A DNA stretch of 19,451 nucleotides. Source: Kangiellaceae bacterium. Its GTDB lineage: Bacteria; Pseudomonadota; Gammaproteobacteria; Enterobacterales; Kangiellaceae. Numbering within the stretch: the stretch's first letter is position 1; the number at the start of each line of letters is the position of its first letter. Of the stretch, positions 13,843 through 19,451 are shown one piece after another. The DNA lies in NCBI GenBank assembly GCA_030590405.1, contig JAUUYO010000024.1, positions 1 through 19,451 of the forward strand. The letters run 5' to 3'. The notes beneath the pieces are model-generated. The model was not told the origin of the DNA, ran no database searches, and worked only from the letters and a program-made list of their open reading frames with translations. The translations under genes and the position numbers were made by a program.

Positions 13843-13872
13843 TGTGAATTTAGCTGAATAGTTACGATTTAT

Positions 13873-15198
13873 CTAAAGAATAAAACGAGTCAAATCCTCA
13901 TCCTGAGCTAACTCGCCAAGTTGCTTTTGAACATATTTTGCATCAATCAGCAACTTATCACCAGCGTCCGATGCGGTATAAGAAATCTCTTCCATCAGTT
14001 TTTCCATCACCGTATATAAACGTCTTGCGCCGATATTTTCGGTACTCTCATTGACTTGCCAGGCGACTTGAGCAATGCTTTCAATGGCATCATCAGTAAA
14101 CTCTATTTCCCTGTCTTCAGTTGCCATTAACGCAACGTATTGCTTGCTAAGCGCGGCATCGGGCTCGGTTAAAATCCGTCTAAAATCATCGGCGCTGAGA
14201 GAACTTAATTCTACTCTGATCGGCAATCGGCCTTGCAGCTCGGGAATAAGATCTGATGGCTTGGCTAAATGGAATGCGCCTGAGGCAATAAATAAAACAT
14301 GATCGGTTTTGATCATCCCGTACTTGGTTGAAACAGTGCAACCTTCAACTAATGGCAGCAGATCACGTTGTACTCCTTCGCGGGAGACTTCACCACTTGA
14401 ACCACGATCGCCTTTGGCAACCTTGTCGATTTCATCCAGAAAAACAATGCCATTATTTTCAACGGCTTCTACCGCTTTGGCTTTTAATTCATCACGATTA
14501 ACCAGTTTTTCAGCTTCTTCTTCGGTGAGTAGTTTAAATGCATTCTTAATTTTCATTTTTTGTTTTTTGGTTTTACTCGGAGCTGAGCTTTGGAACATGT
14601 CCTGTAGCTGGTTGGTCATATCTTCCATGCCAGGAGGTGCCATGATTTCGATACCGACGCTGGGACCGGTCAGGTTAATTTCGATTTCTTGCTCGTCAAT
14701 TGTGCCTTCGCGTAACTTCTTACGAAACATCTGTCTGGCTGCGGAATCGTCGGTTTCTTTTGGTTCATTTTCAAAGTTGCGCGCGGGCGGTAAAAGGACA
14801 TCCAGAATGCGCTCTTCGGCGGCCTCTTCGGCTCTGATCTTAACTTTATGGTGCTCTTGCTCGCGCAACATTTTGAACGATGAATCGACCAGATCACGAA
14901 TAATTGAATCGACATCTCGGCCCACATAACCGACTTCAGTAAACTTGGTCGCTTCAATTTTGATAAAAGGCGCATTGGCCAGTTTGGCCAGGCGACGGGC
15001 AATTTCGGTTTTACCGACGCCTGTGGGGCCAATCATCAGGATATTCTTGGGGGTTATTTCGTTTCTTAATTCTTCGCTGACTTGCATTCGTCGCCAGCGG
15101 TTTCTCAGCGCGATGGCAACGGATTTTTTGGCATCATTTTGACCGATGATGTGTTTATCTAATTCATGAACAATTTCACGGGGAGTCATTTGGGACAT
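13873..15198 (-). CDS. hslU: HslU, ATPase subunit of the HslVU (ClpYQ) protease
   Basis: This 441-residue protein compares with 443 in E. coli. The AAA+ ATPase has Walker A GPTGVGKT (57-64), pore motif GYVG (90-93), the inserted I domain (about 105-240, charged and flexible), Walker B FLDEID (253-258), and the sensor-2 region ENIGARRLYTVMEKLMEE. The C-terminal tail DLTRFIL docks into HslV and activates it. HslU unfolds substrates and feeds them to the HslV peptidase ring in the cytoplasm. It follows hslV by 43 bp, so it is expected on one transcript from the heat-shock promoter upstream of hslV. ATG at 15198 is used; Met4 is a second in-frame Met. The stop is TAG. Confidence 0.97.
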   Translation of the reverse strand: MSQMTPREIVHELDKHIIGQNDAKKSVAIALRNRWRRMQVSEELRNEITPKNILMIGPTGVGKTEIARRLAKLANAPFIKIEATKFTEVGYVGRDVDSIIRDLVDSSFKMLREQEHHKVKIRAEEAAEERILDVLLPPARNFENEPKETDDSAARQMFRKKLREGTIDEQEIEINLTGPSVGIEIMAPPGMEDMTNQLQDMFQSSAPSKTKKQKMKIKNAFKLLTEEEAEKLVNRDELKAKAVEAVENNGIVFLDEIDKVAKGDRGSSGEVSREGVQRDLLPLVEGCTVSTKYGMIKTDHVLFIASGAFHLAKPSDLIPELQGRLPIRVELSSLSADDFRRILTEPDAALSKQYVALMATEDREIEFTDDAIESIAQVAWQVNESTENIGARRLYTVMEKLMEEISYTASDAGDKLLIDAKYVQKQLGELAQDEDLTRFIL

Positions 15199-15241
15199 TA
15201 TTTGGTTTCCACTGATTAATTGAGTTTTATATTAGCTGGGT

Positions 15242-15784
15242 TTACTCGCAACCCAGCTCTTCAATAGTATGGTTGTGGTTGGTAAAAACGCAGATGTCGC
15301 CCGCTATTTTCAACCCTGTTTCTACGATTTCTCGTGCACTTAAATCTGTTTTATCCATCAACGCACGGGCTGCTGATTGTGCATAAGGACCACCTGAACC
15401 TATTGCCATTAGACCTTCTTCTGGCTCGATGACATCGCCATTACCGGTGATGATGAGGGAGTGTTCTTGATCGGCAACGGCTAACAGAGCCTCTAGTTTG
15501 CGTAACATACGGTCGGTCCGCCAGTCTTTGGCAAGCTCTACCGCCGATCTCATCAGTTTGCCCTGATATTTTTCTAATTTGGCCTCGAAGCGTTCAAATA
15601 AGGTAAATGCATCAGCGGTACCGCCTGCGAACCCTGCGATGACTTGATTATGATATAAGCGGCGGACTTTGCGGGCGTTGCCTTTCATTACCGTATTACC
15701 CATGGAGACCTGACCATCTCCGCCGATCACGACTTTGCCGTTACGGCGAACAGATAATATGGTAGTTCCGCGATATTGTTCCAA
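15242..15784 (-). CDS. hslV: HslV, threonine peptidase subunit of HslVU
   Basis: This 180-residue protein is read from a TTG at 15784 (bases 15782-15784 are CAA on the plus strand). GGAG lies six bases upstream, and no ATG exists before the active site. The six-residue propeptide MEQYRG precedes the catalytic Thr7 (TTILSVRRNGKVVIGGDGQVS), leaving a mature chain of 174, close to E. coli (175). GNTVMKGNARKVRRLY and GFAGGTADAFTLFERFE are family hallmarks. Autoprocessing exposes the N-terminal Thr nucleophile, and two HslV hexamers form the proteolytic core capped by HslU. The TTG start may hold down HslV synthesis. A sigma-32-like promoter lies just upstream. Confidence 0.96.
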   Translation of the reverse strand: MEQYRGTTILSVRRNGKVVIGGDGQVSMGNTVMKGNARKVRRLYHNQVIAGFAGGTADAFTLFERFEAKLEKYQGKLMRSAVELAKDWRTDRMLRKLEALLAVADQEHSLIITGNGDVIEPEEGLMAIGSGGPYAQSAARALMDKTDLSAREIVETGLKIAGDICVFTNHNHTIEELGCE

Positions 15785-15821
15785 GGTTGACTCCGAAGAC
15801 TTTGTAGAAGATATCGAGTTA

Positions 15822-15849
15822 ATTTGGGTATTAAATGACGTTTTTCAAG
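15822..15849 (-). promoter_or_regulatory. Sigma-32 (heat-shock) type promoter of hslVU
   Basis: Read on the minus strand, CTTGAAA (complement of 15843-15849) is a perfect sigma-32 -35 element. ACCCAAAT (complement of 15822-15829) matches the CCCCATnT -10 at five of seven defined positions, and the spacer is 13 bp. Transcription would begin about 30 bases before the hslV TTG. hslVU is a classic RpoH-regulon operon in E. coli. Confidence 0.7.
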
Positions 15850-15866
15850 GGGAATGAGATAAAAAG

Positions 15867-16868
15867 CTATTCCTGTTTTTGTAAATATTTAGCTAGCTGC
15901 GCTTGAAGCGATTTGGGTACTTGCTTAAAGGTTAAGCTGCCTGTTTCTGGATCAAAGGTGATATTGTCATCCATTCGGTCCGATGAAAAACTGATACTTA
16001 AATCTTTCTCTCGGCCATAAAAGCGCACATATTTTTTTAAGCTGTTTCGGTGGGCATAAATCTCCTCTTGCGGCGCTTCTTGATTTTGCTTAACAAAATT
16101 AGAGAATTTATCTGGTTGTTGCTCGTCTAGCACTTGCGATAAGGATTCAAAATTGATTGGATTGCCTTGCATATCTTGATCGACACAATAATTGACGATG
16201 GTGTTCTTAGCCGGATTACTTTCTTCTTTGCTCAATGATTGGGCGTATTGGTCGACAATGTTGAGAAATTCATCGGTCTGTTGTTGCAAATTCACGCCGG
16301 AAATAAAGCCAGTGAATTGAATAAATGCATGGGTCAGTTCTTTACTGCTACGGCTGGTTTGAAGAGTCAAGTATTGCTGCCAGTCTTTAATCGCCCATTG
16401 AGAAAAGTCGATTTTTAACACGTAATTTAATTTTCCGCCGTTGACATAGGATAAATTTTCGACCTGTAGCTGGGAGTCAATATATTGAGCATCTGAATGA
16501 TTGATCCAAAAAACGTATAGATAGTCATGCTCCATCAATTCTTCAACTACAAACAGCAGGTGGGCTGAAAAAGGATCTTCATTATCTGCCAGAGTCAATT
16601 TTAGTTGCTCGGTCATTTTTTTAGTGACAGAAACAAAACCGAGTTCCTGTTGCTTAAATTTTGTTAGCCAGCTAGCTAGTGGGTTATCGCCTTGTTCAGG
16701 GTCAAATAAGCCATATTGCCGGGTTGCACTGCGTTGCAGCGATTGTTTAAGTTGAGTAAAAAGGGAAATAGTCGGGCCCTCATTGGGATTCTCTTCATCT
16801 CTTAAATTGATCTCCTTATTTTCTCCCTGTGAGGACAGGCCATGAATAATGCAATGTTTTATGGTCAT
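15867..16868 (-). CDS. yejK: Nucleoid-associated protein YejK (NdpA family)
   Basis: This 333-residue protein compares with 335 in E. coli YejK/NdpA. The family N-terminus is recognisable, as are LLFVVEELMEHDYLYVFWI, the FIQFTGFISGVN segment, VNYCVDQDMQGNPINF and the terminal YGREKDLSISFSSDRMDDNITFDPETGSLTFKQVP. It belongs to a nucleoid-associated group whose DNA- or nucleotide-binding role is poorly defined; bound DNA in the cytoplasm is the expected site. The ATG at 16868 has no clear ribosome site. It ends in TAG, and the hslVU promoter lies just past that stop, so the heat-shock operon can fire independently. The usual neighbour yejL is not present. Confidence 0.92.
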   Translation of the reverse strand: MTIKHCIIHGLSSQGENKEINLRDEENPNEGPTISLFTQLKQSLQRSATRQYGLFDPEQGDNPLASWLTKFKQQELGFVSVTKKMTEQLKLTLADNEDPFSAHLLFVVEELMEHDYLYVFWINHSDAQYIDSQLQVENLSYVNGGKLNYVLKIDFSQWAIKDWQQYLTLQTSRSSKELTHAFIQFTGFISGVNLQQQTDEFLNIVDQYAQSLSKEESNPAKNTIVNYCVDQDMQGNPINFESLSQVLDEQQPDKFSNFVKQNQEAPQEEIYAHRNSLKKYVRFYGREKDLSISFSSDRMDDNITFDPETGSLTFKQVPKSLQAQLAKYLQKQE

Positions 16869-16916
16869 TGGTCAGCTATTTGATTGGTTTTGGCAAAGAA
16901 AGCGAGTATATAGTAA

Positions 16917-17024
16917 AAGACATCGGATGGTGAAGAATTTGTCATCGTCTCTTTAGAACTGACACTGGAGCGGGCTGAAAAATTAGCGGAACAACTGAGA
17001 ATATTGGTGGAAAACAATGCATAG
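16917..17024 (+). pseudogene. Coding-like fragment of unknown origin (possible gene remnant)
   Basis: On the plus strand, the frame from 16917 to TAG 17022-17024 encodes a charged amphipathic helix-like stretch, VIVSLELTLERAEKLAEQLR, ending VENNA. It has no start codon and is closed upstream by TAA at 16914-16916. A second frame (16850-16933) runs into it with a one-base phase shift and reads FGKESEYIVKDIGW. This would fit the C-terminal end of a small frameshifted gene transcribed away from yejK. The minus-strand ORF over the same bases is Ser-rich and looks like a shadow. Family unknown. Confidence 0.25.
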
Positions 17025-17030
17025 GCTCCC

Positions 17031-17064
17031 AAAAACCCGGTCACCATTTATTCAGGCGTAACCG
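17031..17064 (-). terminator. Intrinsic terminator downstream of the LysR gene
   Basis: On the minus strand, a 7-bp stem CGGTTAC/GTGACCG (complements of 17058-17064 and 17038-17044, one G-U pair, 13-nt loop) is followed by GG and five T (complement of 17031-17037). It lies 26 bases after the regulator's stop codon and separates it from yejK. Confidence 0.5.
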
Positions 17065-17089
17065 AATATAGGCAAGGCGAGACTAGTGA

Positions 17090-17977
17090 TCAACAAACCT
17101 TGGTACTTAATAGCTTATCGATAAATTTTTGACCGGTTTTACCCAGCGATTTTTCTGCTCGCCAAACTAAATGTGGAGTGAAACTAAAGCGGGAACCGTG
17201 TTGATAGTTGACTTCCACCAGGTTGTTGTTAGCAAGTTCCTTTTCCACCAGATAATAGGGCATCCAGCCAAATCCAATGCCTTGCAATACGGCCTGTTTT
17301 TTACTCTTAAAATCACTTAAATAAAACATCTTCTCACCGCCAAAATGCATGTGTTCCACTGAATACAGTTCCTGATTACTCGAGTCATGAACGCTGAGTT
17401 CAATATATTGTTGTAGGGTATTAAGGTCGACTTTTTCCAGTTTGGCAAGTGGATGATCGTGACTGATGCATAATAAACATTCCACTTCGGGCAATGCATG
17501 AGATAACAATTGGGTCGAGGCCTGGTATTCCTTAACCAGCATCAGATCGGCCTGGTTTTGTTCAAAACGATGTTGAACCCCGCCTAAATATTCCATGGTC
17601 AATGATATTCGTGTCGGAATATCTTCGTTAATCAAAGACTTGATCACCGCCATGATTGGCGAAATTTCCAAAATGCCATCGACCACTACTTCAAAGCTAG
17701 GTTCCCATTCCTGACCTAATTGGCGTGCAAGCTGTTCAATGTGCTCAGCTTGAGCTAAAAGCCGTTTGCCCTCACTCAAGATTGTTTTACCTTCTGGGGT
17801 AAGCACGGCTCGGTACTGGCTACGATCAAGAATTGTCAGGTTCAAACTGGTTTCTAATTTTCGGATCTGATAACTGACTGCTGATTGAGCGCGATGAAGT
17901 ACTTTGGCTGCTGCCGTAAAGCTGCCTTGTTCGACAATGGTGTTTAGTACGCGGATTGAGTCGAGATCGAGTTTCAT
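17090..17977 (-). CDS. LysR-family transcriptional regulator
   Basis: This 295-residue protein has an N-terminal winged HTH (about 5-64), with recognition region SFTAAAKVLHRAQSAVSYQIRKLE. A linker helix and a periplasmic-binding-protein-like effector domain (about 90-295) follow. The effector domain contains LSDFKSKKQAVLQGIGFGWMPYYLVEKEL, typical of the YhaJ-like branch. The ligand and targets are unknown. LysR regulators often control a divergent neighbour, but the gene to its right is transaldolase nearly 400 bp away, so that link is weak. ATG at 17977 begins the classic MKLDLDSIRVLNTIVEQGS. The stop is TGA. A minus-strand terminator follows. Confidence 0.93.
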   Translation of the reverse strand: MKLDLDSIRVLNTIVEQGSFTAAAKVLHRAQSAVSYQIRKLETSLNLTILDRSQYRAVLTPEGKTILSEGKRLLAQAEHIEQLARQLGQEWEPSFEVVVDGILEISPIMAVIKSLINEDIPTRISLTMEYLGGVQHRFEQNQADLMLVKEYQASTQLLSHALPEVECLLCISHDHPLAKLEKVDLNTLQQYIELSVHDSSNQELYSVEHMHFGGEKMFYLSDFKSKKQAVLQGIGFGWMPYYLVEKELANNNLVEVNYQHGSRFSFTPHLVWRAEKSLGKTGQKFIDKLLSTKVC

Positions 17978-18364
17978 CGGAAAATAGTATCATCTATATT
18001 ATTGATGGTTTAATGCAGGATACCATATAAATTATTGTTGAGAGCTGTAATAGCTACGTTATTTTGGATTGGCTGTATTTACTTTTTTACTATTAGGCTA
18101 TCTTTTTTGACAATATACTTACACCCAAATTAATCCCCTTTGTTTATTTATAGTCATAGGCCGTTTTCTTCGGGGACGATCGATCTTCTATGGAGGGCTT
18201 TTCGTGAATTAGATGCAATTGTGTTTGGCACTTTAGAGATTCTAAAAATAAAATCAGTATTTGCCGTTGATGAAACGAGTAAGTTTAGTAAACTAATTTC
18301 AAAGTAAAAAAAACATAACCAACGTTGTTTCAAGGAGGATGGTGAGTAAGCCCATAATTAAAAA
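17978..18364. other. Gene-poor interval between LysR gene and transaldolase
   Basis: This is about 390 bp of AT-rich DNA between divergent genes; it reaches 465 bp if tal starts at 18443. It holds small inverted repeats near the LysR start (ATGGT/ACCAT around 18005-18030), an open frame at 18134-18307, and an isolated perfect ribosome site AAGGAGG at 18332-18338. I could not place a promoter with confidence. Confidence 0.6.
18134..18307 (+). pseudogene. Short open frame, possible gene remnant
   Basis: The frame is open between TAA 18131-18133 and TAA 18305-18307, 57 codons. Its second half (LLWRAFRELDAIVFGTLEIL, then KIKSVFAVDETSKFSKLISK) looks protein-like. There is no ATG; TTG 18140 is the only reasonable start and has no ribosome site. 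It may be a leftover C-terminus or chance. I do not recognise a family. Confidence 0.2.
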
Positions 18365-18368
18365 ATGA
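18339..18368 (+). promoter_or_regulatory. Possible 9-codon leader ORF upstream of tal
   Basis: The sequence reads ATG GTG AGT AAG CCC ATA ATT AAA AAA TGA, directly behind AAGGAGG (18332-18338). The spacing (0 bases to ATG, 3 to GTG) is shorter than ideal. Its TGA overlaps an ATG at 18365 that is in frame with transaldolase, an arrangement typical of translational coupling. Confidence 0.25.
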
Positions 18369-18442
18369 AGCAGTACCACCTGTCCCTATTTACTGATATA
18401 TTACATGTCATCGAAGCTTTTTATTTTCTACTGGGTTCAACT

Positions 18443-19396
18443 ATGACAAATCAACTACAGCAGCTCAAAACGATGACAACCGTGGTTGCCGATACAGGCG
18501 ATTTTACTGCCATTGCTGATTTTTTGCCGCAAGATGCCACTACTAATCCTTCGTTGTTACTAAAAGCTATTGCATTACCAGATTATTCGGAAACGATTTC
18601 ACAAGCTATTCAATATGCAAAAACGCAAACTGATGACAAAGATCAGCAATTAGTCGAAGCCAGTGATTACTTAAGTATTTTGATTGGAGCAAAACTTTTA
18701 TCCTTGATCCCCGGTCGTGTTTCAACCGAGGTGGATGCAAGGCTTTCATTTGATAGCGAAAAAACTGTGCAAAAAGCGCGTAAAATCATTCAATTTTACC
18801 AATCAATCAATATTGATAAATCAAGAATATTAATAAAAATTGCTTCTACCTGGGAAGGTATTCAAGCCGCTAAAATTCTAGAAAAAGAAGAGATTAATTG
18901 CAATCTGACCTTACTGTTTAGCTTTGTACAGGCCAGAGCATCCGCCGAAGCAGGCGTATTTCTGATTTCTCCTTTTGTCGGACGCATTTTGGATTGGTAT
19001 AAAAAATCTAGCGGAAAAAGTGACTATCCGGCTGATGAAGATCCTGGCGTCAAGTCGGTGACCGCCATCTATAATTATTATAAACAACACCAATATCCAA
19101 CGGTCGTTATGGGCGCCAGTTTTAGAAATGTTGGCGAAATTATCGAATTAGCTGGGTGCGACCGATTGACCATTAGCCCTGCTCTAATGGCGGAACTTTC
19201 ACAAAATAATACGACTATTGTGCAAAAATTATTGCCAGCAGAAAAATTTTGTGCCCGCCCAAACAAGCTAACTGAGAATGAATTTAGATGGCAAATGAAT
19301 GAAGATGCCATGGCGACTGAAAAAACTGCGGAAGGTATCCGTAATTTTGCCAAAGATCAGATCAAATTGGAGGAAATTCTGGCAAAAATGCTCTAA
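18443..19396 (+). CDS. tal: Transaldolase (TalB type)
   Basis: The protein is 317 residues from ATG 18443, exactly the length of E. coli TalB. TTVVADTGDF, QDATTNPSLLLKA, Schiff-base Lys132 in RILIKIASTWEG, NCNLTLLFSFVQA, FLISPFVGRILDWYKK and VMGASFRN are family motifs. It interconverts sedoheptulose-7-phosphate plus glyceraldehyde-3-phosphate with erythrose-4-phosphate plus fructose-6-phosphate in the pentose phosphate pathway. The frame extends upstream to ATG 18365, adding 26 hydrophobic residues that transaldolases do not have. Homology favours 18443, but neither ATG has a well-spaced ribosome site; the best one (18332-18338) is further upstream. The stop is TAA, and no terminator is visible before the window ends. 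Confidence 0.95.
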   Translation: MTNQLQQLKTMTTVVADTGDFTAIADFLPQDATTNPSLLLKAIALPDYSETISQAIQYAKTQTDDKDQQLVEASDYLSILIGAKLLSLIPGRVSTEVDARLSFDSEKTVQKARKIIQFYQSINIDKSRILIKIASTWEGIQAAKILEKEEINCNLTLLFSFVQARASAEAGVFLISPFVGRILDWYKKSSGKSDYPADEDPGVKSVTAIYNYYKQHQYPTVVMGASFRNVGEIIELAGCDRLTISPALMAELSQNNTTIVQKLLPAEKFCARPNKLTENEFRWQMNEDAMATEKTAEGIRNFAKDQIKLEEILAKML

Positions 19397-19451
19397 GCTT
19401 TTATTACCTTAAAGTTAACGGTGTCCGTATATATTCATAGATAGTACGTCA

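Noticed and set aside
14309..14929. 206-codon plus-strand ORF inside hslU
   Set aside because: Exact antisense of a conserved hslU; Ser/Arg-rich shadow composition with no known motif.
16865..17047. 60-codon minus-strand ORF overlapping the yejK start by 4 bp
   Set aside because: Ser-rich, no family features. The plus strand over the same bases reads more like protein, so this is probably its shadow.

Overview
The window reads as chromosomal DNA of a free-living Gammaproteobacterium with moderate-to-low GC. FtsH, HslVU, RlmE, YhbY, WaaA, KdkA, YejK, UspE, PdxH and TalB-type transaldolase are all of gammaproteobacterial type, and the LPS genes imply a Gram-negative outer membrane. I cannot name the genus from sequence alone; a marine, Kangiella/Oceanospirillales-like background would fit but is a guess. 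There is no tRNA, rRNA, CRISPR array, prophage or intact insertion sequence. Most of the window is ordinary housekeeping DNA, and I found no convincing new multi-gene system.

Layout. (1) 1-2500, plus strand: the 3' end of norD (nitric-oxide-reductase activation), a small exported protein, and a UspE-type tandem universal stress protein. uspE has a perfect FNR/ANR box, a well-placed -10 and a long hairpin at the predicted 5' end of its mRNA. This stretch looks tuned to low oxygen or nitrosative conditions. (2) 2583-4029: a periplasmic metallo-beta-lactamase-fold hydrolase and a divergent small lipoprotein. (3) 4162-7508: an LPS inner-core block with a family 9 glycosyltransferase, KDO kinase kdkA and KDO transferase waaA. 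A probable short-chain-dehydrogenase relic lies between the first two. (4) 7561-10748: the conserved yhbY < > rlmE - ftsH block. ftsH ends at a strong 21-bp perfect-stem terminator, and pdxH follows where folP-glmM is common in other species. (5) 11675-13666: a DUF47 (PhoU-like) protein and a Pit phosphate transporter whose frame is broken by one in-frame TAG between its two homologous halves. (6) 13873-16868, minus strand: hslVU behind a good sigma-32-type promoter, with yejK upstream. (7) 17090-19396: a LysR regulator with its own terminator, a gene-poor interval of about 390-460 bp, and transaldolase.

The strongest anomaly is the split Pit gene at 12398-13666. Both halves keep their signatures and share one frame; the second half has an ATG three bases after the stop. 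At least seven intact neighbours end in TAG, so TAG reassignment is unlikely. The choices are a recent nonsense mutation, a sequencing error, reinitiation that yields two half-transporters, or readthrough. Secondary points are the FNR-type promoter with its 5'-terminal hairpin (uspE), the heat-shock promoter of hslVU, TTG starts on ftsH, hslV and probably kdkA, and relic-like coding fragments in three intergenic regions.
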